A stretch of DNA of 12,792 nucleotides from Betaproteobacteria bacterium (GCA_009927195.1 RFNL01000324.1:1-12792); one strand, 5' to 3'; shown: positions 1 to 7,033, numbered from the stretch's first letter. A program made the numbers and translations. Notes: generated by a model from the letters alone, not told the origin.

Positions 1-1
1 G

Positions 2-1174
2 TGCCTGCCCGTTGCTGGCAAACCCGTGACCCACGGCGTGGACACCGGCTTTTTGGTGTTCAACGAGCGCACTTACCCGGGGCTGATCGCTTTGCTGGCC
101 GAGTTGGGCGTGCCCAGCGCCGCCTCTGACATGTCGTTTTCGGTCCAAGCACCAGCCAGCCAGCAGCAGCCGGCACTGGAATGGAACGGGGCCACCTTGA
201 ACACGGTGTTTGCCCAGCGCAGCAACCTGTGGCGCCCCCGCTTTTGGGCGATGCTGCGCGAAGTACTGCGTTTTAACGCCTTGGCCACCGGCTTGGCCGA
301 GTCGGGGCAAGACGCATCGCTGCATCTGCCATTGCAAGACTTTTTGGACAAGCACCGCTTTGGCGCGGCTTTTCGCGATTGGTATTTGTTGCCCATGCTG
401 GGCTGCATTTGGAGTTGTCCGACCGACCAAATGTTGCGGTTCCCGGTGGCCACACTGATCCGCTTTTGCCACAACCATGGGCTGATTCAGGTCAACCAGC
501 GGCCGCGCTGGCACACGGTGCGCGGCGGCGCGCGTCAATACGTGCAGCGCATCACCCAGGCCATCGATGACAAACGGCTGCGCACACCGGTGCGGCGCAT
601 CGAGCGCCATGCGCAAGGCGTAAGGGTGTTCACCGACACCGGGCCCGAGTCGTTTGACCAGGTGATTTTGGCCACCCATGCCGACCAAGCCCTGGCCCTG
701 CTGGCCCAGCCCAGCTTGCATGAGGCCGCCACTTTGCGGGCGATTCGCAGCCAAGCCAATGAGGCGGTGCTGCACACCGACGCATCGGTGATGCCCCGGC
801 GCAAATTGGCCTGGGCGGCTTGGAACTATGAGCGCGGTGTGCAACAGACCTCATCCCCGCAACGGGTGTGTTTGCACTACTGGATCAACCAATTGCAACC
901 GCTGCCGTTTGACCAACCGGTCATCGTCTCGCTCAACCCCTTGCGCGAGATCGAGCCTGCGCAGGTGCTGGGCCGCTACGCCTACGACCATCCGGTGTTC
1001 GACCTGGCCGCCATGCAAGCCCAGCAACACATGGCGAGCTTGCAAGGTCAGCAGCGAACCTGGTATGCCGGCGCCTGGCTGGGCTATGGTTTTCACGAAG
1101 ACGGTTTGCGCTCGGGCCAAGCGGCGGCGCGAGGGGTGCTTGGCCTGGGCACCCCCACGGAGCACCGTGCATGA
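2..1174 (+). CDS. FAD-dependent oxidoreductase, flavin amine-oxidase-like (5' partial)
   Basis: The reading frame is open from the first bases of the window, so the start codon and the N-terminal Rossmann GxGxxG motif lie upstream; 390 codons are visible. The GTG at 26 is not the true start, because the residues before it (LPVAGKPV then THGVDTGFLVFNERTYP) continue the conserved family block. Near the C-terminus GYGFHEDGLRSG, about bases 1081-1115, is the typical FAD-contacting end of the amine-oxidase fold. Flavoproteins of this type sit beside DUF1365 and Cfa-like genes in many proteobacteria, where they are thought to oxidise or reduce acyl chains of membrane lipids; whether this one acts as a desaturase is inference. 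Its stop overlaps the start of the DUF1365 gene (ATGA at 1171), indicating translational coupling. Family assignment is firm, substrate unknown. Confidence 0.87.
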   Translation, partial: CLPVAGKPVTHGVDTGFLVFNERTYPGLIALLAELGVPSAASDMSFSVQAPASQQQPALEWNGATLNTVFAQRSNLWRPRFWAMLREVLRFNALATGLAESGQDASLHLPLQDFLDKHRFGAAFRDWYLLPMLGCIWSCPTDQMLRFPVATLIRFCHNHGLIQVNQRPRWHTVRGGARQYVQRITQAIDDKRLRTPVRRIERHAQGVRVFTDTGPESFDQVILATHADQALALLAQPSLHEAATLRAIRSQANEAVLHTDASVMPRRKLAWAAWNYERGVQQTSSPQRVCLHYWINQLQPLPFDQPVIVSLNPLREIEPAQVLGRYAYDHPVFDLAAMQAQQHMASLQGQQRTWYAGAWLGYGFHEDGLRSGQAAARGVLGLGTPTEHRA

Positions 1175-1965
1175 ACGAGACGACAACCGAGCGCACAGCG
1201 CTGGGCCCGCTATTGGGTTTTGGCCAGGTGCGCCATGCGCGCTTAAAACCCAAGGCCCATGCATTCGCCTATCCCACCTATTTTTTGCTGTTGCCCATGC
1301 GGCACCTGCAGGCCCACGGTGGCGGCGCATTGGCGCTCAACCGCAGCGCCGCCTTGAGTTTTCATGACTGCGACCATGGCGACGGGCGCGGCCCGCAAGC
1401 CGGCGGGGCTTTGGGCTGGTTGTTGGAGTTGCTCGCGCGCGAGGGCATTGACGATGCCGATGGCGAAATCTGGCTGCACTGCTACCCTCGGGTGCTCGGC
1501 TATGCCTTCAAACCCGTGAGCTTTTGGTATTGCCACCGCGCCGACCACAGCCTGCGCGCCATTGTGGTGGAGGTCAACAACACCTTTGGCGAGCGGCATT
1601 GCTATTTGCTGCCCCAAGCACAATGGGGCGTGACGCAAACCGCAACCAAGGTGTTTCATGTCTCGCCGTTTTGCCACATTGAAGGGGTTTACCGCTTTCG
1701 CTTCCTGCGCACCGCCCGCCCCAGTGGCGAGCGCACGGTGGTGCGCATCGACCACGACGATGCCACCGGCCCGCTGTTGCAAACCAGTGTCAGTGGCCAT
1801 TTGCAACCGGTGAATGCGCACAGCCTGCGCCGCGCCTTGTGGCAATACCCCTTGATGACCTGGGGCGTGATCACGCGCATCCACTGGCAAGCCTTGAAAC
1901 TGTGGTGGCAGCGCATCCCGTATGTGCCCAAGCCCAAACTTCCCTCCGATTTTGTGACCCGCTGA
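1171..1965 (+). CDS. DUF1365 family protein
   Basis: A 264-residue protein of usual family length. Every hallmark block of DUF1365 can be read: RHARLKPKAHAFAYP (21-35), FHDCDHGDG (64-72), PRVLGYAFKPVSFWYC (106-121), EVNNTFGERH (134-143), KVFHVSPF (160-167) and a C-terminal HWQALKLWWQRIP (238-250). There is no signal peptide or clear membrane helix. The biochemical role is not established from sequence. The family is almost always next to a Cfa-like methyltransferase and a flavin oxidoreductase, and in Rhodobacter such genes belong to the SigE/ChrR regulon linked to furan fatty acid synthesis, so a role in oxidising or binding modified acyl chains is a reasonable inference. The start is set by the ATGA overlap with the preceding stop and by a GGAG ribosome-binding site at 1159-1162, eight bases before the ATG. 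The next gene follows after 14 bases. Confidence 0.95.
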   Translation: MNETTTERTALGPLLGFGQVRHARLKPKAHAFAYPTYFLLLPMRHLQAHGGGALALNRSAALSFHDCDHGDGRGPQAGGALGWLLELLAREGIDDADGEIWLHCYPRVLGYAFKPVSFWYCHRADHSLRAIVVEVNNTFGERHCYLLPQAQWGVTQTATKVFHVSPFCHIEGVYRFRFLRTARPSGERTVVRIDHDDATGPLLQTSVSGHLQPVNAHSLRRALWQYPLMTWGVITRIHWQALKLWWQRIPYVPKPKLPSDFVTR

Positions 1966-1979
1966 GCGGGCGAGAACCG

Positions 1980-3200
1980 ATGAACACCAGCACCGCAACG
2001 CTTCGCAAGCCCACCTCCATGCCCTTGGCCGCGCGCCAGGTCCTGCCCTTGCTGCAACAACTCCAGGTGGGCCAACTGCAGTTGCGTTTGCCCGACGGCA
2101 GCGAGTCGGTCTACGGCCCCGGCGAACCATTCAGTGCCTGCTTGGTGGTGCACGACTGGTCGGTGTTTGGCCAGGCCATGCGCCATGGCGACATTGGCTT
2201 TGCCGAGTCCTTCATCGCCGGCCACTGGGAGAGCCCCGATTTGTGCGCCTTGTTGCGGCTGATGGTGGCCAACCGCAACGCGCTGGACGCAGTGATTTAT
2301 GGCCGGTGGTGGGGCCAATTGGCGCACCGCTTGCGCCACTGGCTCAACCGCAACACCCGCCGCAACAGCCGCAAAAACATCCATGCCCACTACGACCTGG
2401 GCAACACCTTCTACAGCCTGTGGCTGGACCAAACCCTGAATTACTCGTCGGCCTGGTTCGACGGCAACCCGATGCAATCGTTGTCGCAGGCGCAAGATGC
2501 GAAAGTGCGCCGCGCCTTGCGCATGGTCAACCTCAAGCCCGGAGGCCAGCAACGCCTGCTCGAAATCGGCTGCGGCTGGGGCGCTTTGGCCGAGATGTCC
2601 ACCCGCGAGTGGGGGGCTGACTTCACCGGCGTGACCTTGAGCGAGCAACAACTGCAACATGCGCAAAAGCGCTTGACCGACCTGGGATTGGGTGAGCGGG
2701 CGCAGTTTCGCTTGCAAGACTACCGCGACATCCAAGACCCAGCGTACGATGCCATTTGCTCCATCGAGATGATTGAGGCCGTGGGCCAGGCCTACTGGCC
2801 CATCTACTTTGAAACCGTGGCCCGCCTGCTCAAGCCCGGTGGGCGCGCTTGCATCCAAAGCATCGTGATCGCCGATGCCTACTTTGATCGCTATGTGCGC
2901 GGCACCGATTTCATTCAGCAATACATCTTCCCCGGGGGTTGCCTGCCCTCGCCCAGCGCGTTTCGGCAACATGCGCAAAAGGCAGGTCTGCGCATCGTCG
3001 ATGAGTTTGCCTTTGGCCAGGACTATGCCCACACCTTGCGGGTGTGGCGCGAGCGCTTCATGCAGGTCAAACCGCAAGTGCTGGCGCTGGGCTTTGACGA
3101 GCGCTTTGTGCGCATTTGGCAGTTTTACCTGGCCTATTGCGAAGCCGCCTTCCTGCAAGCCAATACCGACGTGGTGCAGTACACCTTGCTCAAACCATGA
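1980..3200 (+). CDS. Cyclopropane-fatty-acid-synthase-like SAM methyltransferase
   Basis: A 406-residue SAM-dependent methyltransferase of the Cfa family, expected to transfer a methyl(ene) group to the double bond of unsaturated acyl chains in membrane phospholipids. The N-terminal part (about 1-125) is the small lipid-binding region. HYDLGN (137-142) and LNYSSAWFD (153-161) are Cfa signatures, LLEIGCGWG (193-201) is SAM motif I, followed by GVTLSEQQ (217-224), EMIEAVG (263-269) and YIFPGGCLPS (315-324). Compared from memory with E. coli Cfa, the bicarbonate-contacting Glu (E266) and Tyr (Y349) are kept, but the Cys is Ser156 and the His is Gln293. This fits a methylase that makes methyl-branched rather than cyclopropane products, but that is inference. 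The ATG at 1980 is preferred to one in frame at 1839, which would run back into the DUF1365 gene. The stop forms ATGA with the next start. Confidence 0.94.
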   Translation: MNTSTATLRKPTSMPLAARQVLPLLQQLQVGQLQLRLPDGSESVYGPGEPFSACLVVHDWSVFGQAMRHGDIGFAESFIAGHWESPDLCALLRLMVANRNALDAVIYGRWWGQLAHRLRHWLNRNTRRNSRKNIHAHYDLGNTFYSLWLDQTLNYSSAWFDGNPMQSLSQAQDAKVRRALRMVNLKPGGQQRLLEIGCGWGALAEMSTREWGADFTGVTLSEQQLQHAQKRLTDLGLGERAQFRLQDYRDIQDPAYDAICSIEMIEAVGQAYWPIYFETVARLLKPGGRACIQSIVIADAYFDRYVRGTDFIQQYIFPGGCLPSPSAFRQHAQKAGLRIVDEFAFGQDYAHTLRVWRERFMQVKPQVLALGFDERFVRIWQFYLAYCEAAFLQANTDVVQYTLLKP

Positions 3201-3829
3201 GCGGTGGCCGTCTCCCGCCGTGGCTGCTCGGTCTTTGTCTGGGCTGGCTGGGTTTGGCCAGCCCCGCTTTGGCCGGCCCGCCCCCGCGCCCCAGCGCCGC
3301 CGCCACCCGTGCGGTTGAGGCCGAGCCCCTGAGTGCCGCGTTGGCGCCGTTGCTCCACCGCTCTTTGGGCAAGCCGCAGTTGCTGGGCCAAGCGGGTTTT
3401 CGCTATTTTGGATTTTCCGTCTATCTTGCCCAGTTATGGGTGGGGCAGCGGCCCCGCGACGTGCAGTGGGATTGGGCGCAGCAACCGGTGGTGTTGTCAC
3501 TGCAATACCAGCGCGACTTCAAAGGTGAAGCCATTGCCCAGCGCAGCATCGAGGAGATGCAGCGCCACCCATTGATGCCTGTGGCGGCGCAAGACACTTG
3601 GTTGCAAAAGCTCAAAGAAGTCTTGCCCGATGTGCGCGAAGGCGATCGCTTGATTGGCATCTACCAACCCGGCGCTGGTTTGCAAGTGTGGCACCAAAGC
3701 AGCCAACTGCGTGAGGTGGGCAGCCTGCCCGACCCAACGCTGGCGCGGGTGTTCATGGGCATTTGGCTCGACCCCAGCACCTCTGCACCCGAATTGCGGC
3801 AACGCTTGCTGGGGCTGGTCCCACCATGA
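3197..3829 (+). CDS. Exported chalcone-isomerase-like protein
   Basis: A 210-residue protein with an N-terminal signal peptide: hydrophobic stretch 9-22 and likely cleavage after ASPALA (residue 26), so the mature protein should be periplasmic. The body matches the bacterial 'chalcone isomerase family protein' type: GFRYFGFSVYLAQLW (67-81), YQRDFKG (104-110), REGDRLIGIYQPG (147-159) and FMGIWLDPSTSAPELRQRL (186-204). Members share the chalcone-isomerase fold, which in other lineages binds fatty acids; no flavonoid substrate is implied. Its place between the Cfa-like methyltransferase (ATGA overlap at 3197) and the MFS transporter (ATGA overlap at 3826) suggests it handles a lipid or lipid-derived product in the periplasm, which is inference. 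No Shine-Dalgarno sequence precedes the start, so translation probably depends on coupling. An in-frame ATG at 3116 lies inside the previous gene and was not chosen. Confidence 0.86.
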   Translation: MSGGRLPPWLLGLCLGWLGLASPALAGPPPRPSAAATRAVEAEPLSAALAPLLHRSLGKPQLLGQAGFRYFGFSVYLAQLWVGQRPRDVQWDWAQQPVVLSLQYQRDFKGEAIAQRSIEEMQRHPLMPVAAQDTWLQKLKEVLPDVREGDRLIGIYQPGAGLQVWHQSSQLREVGSLPDPTLARVFMGIWLDPSTSAPELRQRLLGLVPP

Positions 3830-5145
3830 GCACCTGCGCTTGGCCGATGCACCGCGCTGACCTGGCACGCCTGGGTGCGATGGGGTTTCCGCTGGCCTTT
3901 GTGGCCCTGCCCTTGTACGTGGTGCTGCCACACCACTATGCCAGCACCTATGCCTTGCCACTGGGCTGGATCGGTGCACTGCTGCTGTTGGCTCGCCTGG
4001 GCGACGCGCTCATCGACCCTTGGCTGGGCCGGCACACCGATGCCTGGTTTGCCCATTCGCGCCAGCAGGTACTGCGGGGCGCTCAGCGCTCGGCGCTGTT
4101 GCTCGCGCTGGGCTTGGGGCTGCTGTTTTTCCCCCATGTGGTGCTGCCCGCCAAGGCTGCCGCAATCGCAGTGATGGGCGTGGCCGCGCTGGCCCTGGTG
4201 GCTTGTTGCCTGGGCCTGAGCCTGCTCAGCCTGACCCATCAGTCTTGGGGCGCGCGCATGGGTGGTGACGAAAGCCAGCGCAGCCAATTGGTGGGCTGGC
4301 GCGAAGGCCTGGGTTTACTGGGGGTGATCAGCGCCAGCGCCTTGAGCGCGGCTTTGGGGGTGTTGGCCATGGTGCTGGCTTTTGGCCTGAGCCTGGGTCT
4401 GGCCCTGTGGGCCTGGCGTTGTGCACCCGCCCCCCGCATGGGCCGCGCGCAGAGCAGCCCGTCGGACCCGCAGCCCCATGCCCTGGGCATGGCCGCTCCG
4501 CTGGGCGTGCCCTTGTTTCGCCGCCTGTTGACAGTGTTCGTCCTCAATGGCATCGCCAGCGCCATTCCCGCCACCTTGGTGCTGTTTTTTGTGCAGGACC
4601 GCTTGCAAGCCGCCCCGGGTCAAGAGGCGGTTTTTTTGGCCCTTTATTTTTGCGCGGCCGCCTTGTCCATGCCGCTGTGGTTGACCGCTGTGCGCCGCTG
4701 GGGCCTGGCGCGCAGTTGGCTGTTGGGCATGGGGCTGGCAATGGCGGTGTTCATTTGGACCTTGGCTTTGGGGACCGGCGACACCCTCGCCTTTGCACTG
4801 GTGTGCGCGCTTTCGGGACTGAGCCTGGGGGCCGATGTGATCGCCCCTGGGGCCTTGCTCACCGGGGTGGTGCAGCGCCTGGGACAAGACCAATCGCACC
4901 AAGGGCTTTACTGGGGCTGGTGGCAAGTGGCCACCAAGCTCAACCTGGCATTGGCCGCCGGTTTGGCCTTGCCCGCCTTGCAGTGGTGGGGCTACACACC
5001 CGGCCAACGCGATGTCGCTGGCCTGTGGGCGCTCAGTTGCGCTTACGCCCTCATTCCTTGCCTGCTCAAGGCCGTTGCCGCCGCATACTTATGGCAGCAA
5101 CGCCACACCTGGACCCCCCCACCCTCGATGGAGAAACCCGTATGA
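3826..5145 (+). CDS. MFS transporter, GPH/MFS_2 (sugar:cation symporter-like) family
   Basis: A 439-residue inner-membrane protein with about twelve hydrophobic segments. The first half holds GDALIDPWLGRHTD (59-72), the signature of the glycoside-pentoside-hexuronide:cation symporter (MFS_2) group, where it forms the helix 2 to 3 loop. A hydrophilic proline-rich loop at about 200-225 separates the two six-helix halves. The substrate cannot be read from the sequence. GPH-like transporters recur in the SigE/ChrR-type lipid clusters, so export or flipping of a lipid product is more plausible than sugar uptake, but this is inference. The start at 3826 is chosen because it overlaps the previous stop as ATGA; an ATG at 3763 would place 21 odd residues ahead of the first helix. 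The stop overlaps the lipoprotein gene in the same manner. Confidence 0.92.
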   Translation: MSTCAWPMHRADLARLGAMGFPLAFVALPLYVVLPHHYASTYALPLGWIGALLLLARLGDALIDPWLGRHTDAWFAHSRQQVLRGAQRSALLLALGLGLLFFPHVVLPAKAAAIAVMGVAALALVACCLGLSLLSLTHQSWGARMGGDESQRSQLVGWREGLGLLGVISASALSAALGVLAMVLAFGLSLGLALWAWRCAPAPRMGRAQSSPSDPQPHALGMAAPLGVPLFRRLLTVFVLNGIASAIPATLVLFFVQDRLQAAPGQEAVFLALYFCAAALSMPLWLTAVRRWGLARSWLLGMGLAMAVFIWTLALGTGDTLAFALVCALSGLSLGADVIAPGALLTGVVQRLGQDQSHQGLYWGWWQVATKLNLALAAGLALPALQWWGYTPGQRDVAGLWALSCAYALIPCLLKAVAAAYLWQQRHTWTPPPSMEKPV

Positions 5146-5684
5146 AACGACGTTTGCTGTTAATGGCCGCACCGGCCAGCGCCTTGGGCCTGGCTGGCTG
5201 CGCCGGCCCACGGATTGACGACCTGGGTCAAGAGTTGCCCACGCTGGACCTGCGCCAATACTTCAACGGCATGGTCGACGCCTGGGGCATCTTTACCGAC
5301 CGCAACGGCAAGGTCGTCAAACGCTTCACCGTGGTGATGGCTTGCGCCTGGCAAGGCGAGGAAGGCGTGCTCGATGAGCAATTCACCTACAGCGATGGCA
5401 CGCGCGAGCAACGCATCTGGCGCTTGCGCCACCTCGGCCAAGGCCGCTACAGCGGACAAGCCGGCGATGTGGTGGGCACCGCCCAAGGCCAAACCCGGGG
5501 CAACGCATTTCAGTGGGGCTACACCCTGGCCCTGCCCGTCGATGGCCGGGTGTGGGAGGTGCAGTTTGACGACTGGATGTTCCTGATGGACGAGCGGGTG
5601 ATGCTCAACAAGGCGCGCATGAGCAAATGGGGCATTCACCTGGGCGATGTGACCCTGTCCTTCACCAAACGGACCACGCCATGA
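5142..5684 (+). CDS. DUF3833 family lipoprotein
   Basis: A 180-residue protein with a lipoprotein signal: MKRRLLLMA, a hydrophobic core, and the lipobox LAGC with Cys20. The residue after the cysteine is Ala, not Asp, which predicts outer-membrane rather than inner-membrane retention. The body carries the family blocks YFNGMVDAWGIFTDRNG (40-56), DEQFTYSDG (78-86) and DDWMFLMDERVMLNKARMSKW (143-163). DUF3833 has no proven activity; it looks like a lipocalin-like beta-rich domain and co-occurs with Cfa-like, DUF1365 and SDR genes, so a role in binding or moving lipids across the periplasm is a plausible inference. The start is fixed by the ATGA overlap with the transporter stop and by a GGAGA site at 5130-5134, seven bases upstream of the ATG. 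A longer upstream reading frame in the same phase is a shadow of the MFS gene. Confidence 0.92.
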   Translation: MKRRLLLMAAPASALGLAGCAGPRIDDLGQELPTLDLRQYFNGMVDAWGIFTDRNGKVVKRFTVVMACAWQGEEGVLDEQFTYSDGTREQRIWRLRHLGQGRYSGQAGDVVGTAQGQTRGNAFQWGYTLALPVDGRVWEVQFDDWMFLMDERVMLNKARMSKWGIHLGDVTLSFTKRTTP

Positions 5685-5746
5685 GCCCAGCGCCCAAGGC
5701 CGGTCCGGGCCATGGGCCCACGCTCGGGAGGCCCGAATGGCTTTGA
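5681..5746 (+). CDS. Possible 21-codon coupling mini-ORF
   Basis: An ATG overlapping the stop of the DUF3833 gene (ATGA at 5681) opens a 21-codon frame (MSPAPKAGPGHGPTLGRPEWL) that ends at 5746, ten bases inside the next gene. It bridges the gap between lipoprotein and dehydrogenase and repeats the ATGA arrangement seen at the other junctions, so it could carry terminating ribosomes to the SDR start. The peptide is rich in Pro and Gly and resembles no family I know. It could equally be chance, since the SDR gene has its own ribosome-binding site. Confidence 0.2.
   Translation: MSPAPKAGPGHGPTLGRPEWL
5726..5731 (+). promoter_or_regulatory. Ribosome-binding site of the SDR gene
   Basis: GGGAGG lies five bases before the ATG at 5737. 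It is one of the strongest Shine-Dalgarno sequences in this operon and fixes the start of the short-chain dehydrogenase, whose frame is open further upstream but has no better initiation codon there. Confidence 0.6.
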
Positions 5747-6513
5747 ACCCCACGGTGCACGATTGGCGCGGTCAACGCGTGTGGCTGATTGGCGCCTCCA
5801 GCGGCATTGGCTTGGCTTGCGCCCAGGCCTTGCACGCGGCCGGTGCACAGGTGTGCGTGTCGGCACGCCAAACCACGGCGTTGCATGCCTTTGTGGCCCA
5901 GCACCCTGGTGCGCGCGCCTTGGCTATGGATGTGACCGATGCCGCCAGCGTGGCCCAGGCCTGTGACGCCGCCTGGGGTGAGCAAGGCCTGGACTGGGTG
6001 GTGTACTGCGCGGGCCACTACCGCGCCCATGATGCGACCGCGTTTGACCTGGCCGACATGCTGCGCCACCAAGATGTGAATTACACCGGTGCCTTGCGCA
6101 TGCTCGACGCCTTGCTGCCACGTTTGCTGGCCCAGGGACGCGGCCACATCAGCCTGGTATCGAGTGTCGCTGGCTACCGGGGCTTGCCCAAGAGTTTGGC
6201 TTATGGGCCGACCAAGGCGGCTTTGACCCATTTGGCCGAGGCCTTGTACTTCGACCTGCACCCGCGTGGCCTGGGGGTGAGCGTGGTCAACCCCGGATTT
6301 GTGCAAACCCCATTGACCGCGCAAAACGACTTCCACATGCCCGCCTTGATGCAACCTGCCGATGCGGCCCAGCGCATGCTGCAAGGCTGGCAACGCGGTT
6401 TGTTTGAAATCCATTTCCCCCGCCGCTTCACCCACTGGCTCAAGCTTTTGCGGGTGCTGCCCTATGAATGGTTTTTTCCTTTGGTGGCCCGCTTCACCCG
6501 CGGCCAACCGTGA
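5737..6513 (+). CDS. Short-chain dehydrogenase/reductase (SDR)
   Basis: A 258-residue classical SDR, expected to be a cytosolic NAD(P)-dependent oxidoreductase. The nucleotide-binding motif is GASSGIG (19-25), the acidic DV pair is at 65-66, the structural Asn is in DVNYTG (113-118), the catalytic Ser is in VSSVAG (141-146), and Tyr156 and Lys160 form YGPTK. The usual NNAG motif reads YCAG (90-93), so the last Asn is replaced by Cys; this is a tolerated change in related family members. PGFVQTPLT (186-194) is the typical C-terminal cofactor loop. The last 35 residues are hydrophobic and aromatic (LKLLRVLPYEWFFPLVARF), which could contact the membrane and would suit a lipid-like substrate. Arg44 after beta strand 2 favours NADP, a weak inference. 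The NTF2-like gene starts seven bases after its stop. Confidence 0.95.
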   Translation: MALNPTVHDWRGQRVWLIGASSGIGLACAQALHAAGAQVCVSARQTTALHAFVAQHPGARALAMDVTDAASVAQACDAAWGEQGLDWVVYCAGHYRAHDATAFDLADMLRHQDVNYTGALRMLDALLPRLLAQGRGHISLVSSVAGYRGLPKSLAYGPTKAALTHLAEALYFDLHPRGLGVSVVNPGFVQTPLTAQNDFHMPALMQPADAAQRMLQGWQRGLFEIHFPRRFTHWLKLLRVLPYEWFFPLVARFTRGQP

Positions 6514-6520
6514 GTCCCCC

Positions 6521-7033
6521 ATGAACCCTGCCTGGACGCCGAGCCAACCTCCCCACCACGACAGTGTGCCCAGCGAGGCCCTGGCGGCCATCGAGGCCTT
6601 TTTCAGCGGCATGACCCCCGCGCACCTGGCGCGCCTGGGCGAGATTTACAGCGCGCAGGCCCGCTTCAAAGACCCGTTCAATGAGGTGCAAGGCGTGGAT
6701 GCCATCCGCGGCATTTTTCAGCACATGTACGACCGATTGCAGCGACCGAGATTTGTGGTGACTGCGCGTTTGCAACAAGGCCGACAGTGCTTTTTGGCCT
6801 GGGACTTTGTGTTTGGGCTGCACCCAAACAGCGCTGAAATCACCGTGCGGGGCGCCACCCATTTGTGGCTGGCACCCAGCGCCGATGGGCAATGGCGCAT
6901 TGAGGTGCACCGCGATTATTGGGACGCCGCCGAGGAGTTGTACGAAAAAATGCCGCTGTTGGGCGCTTTGATGCGCTGGCTCAAGCGCCGGGTGAATGCG
7001 CCGGTCAAGCCGAAGAGGGGACACTCTCGCTGA
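6521..7033 (+). CDS. NTF2-like (SnoaL-type) fold protein
   Basis: A 170-residue protein of the nuclear-transport-factor-2-like superfamily, a cone-shaped alpha+beta fold used for binding or isomerising small hydrophobic ligands. The recognisable blocks are ARFKDPFNEVQG (47-58), IFQHMYD (65-71) and HRDYWDAAEELYEKMPLLG (130-148), followed by a basic tail (MRWLKRRVNAPVKPKRGHSR). These blocks match the NTF2 family member that commonly accompanies SDR and Cfa-like genes in proteobacterial lipid clusters. Its exact job is unknown; it could shape or shield a lipid intermediate for the SDR. The start at 6521 lies seven bases after the SDR stop; an ATG at 6362 in the same frame is inside the SDR gene and was rejected. 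This is the last gene of the operon. Its final 29 bases overlap the end of the convergent glutathione S-transferase gene, and no terminator hairpin is apparent. Confidence 0.9.
   Translation: MNPAWTPSQPPHHDSVPSEALAAIEAFFSGMTPAHLARLGEIYSAQARFKDPFNEVQGVDAIRGIFQHMYDRLQRPRFVVTARLQQGRQCFLAWDFVFGLHPNSAEITVRGATHLWLAPSADGQWRIEVHRDYWDAAEELYEKMPLLGALMRWLKRRVNAPVKPKRGHSR

Noticed and set aside
26..1174. GTG at 26 as the true start of the first gene
   Set aside because: The frame is open to the window edge and the preceding residues continue the conserved block, while the FAD-binding N-terminus that the family needs is missing. The gene is therefore truncated by the window and not short.
1689..3500. A 603-codon open frame on the minus strand opposite the DUF1365, Cfa-like and chalcone-isomerase-like genes
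   Set aside because: It is the antisense shadow of high-GC coding sequence. The plus-strand frames carry clear conserved motifs throughout, whereas the minus-strand protein is a low-complexity mix of Gly, Ala, Gln and His with no recognisable domain.
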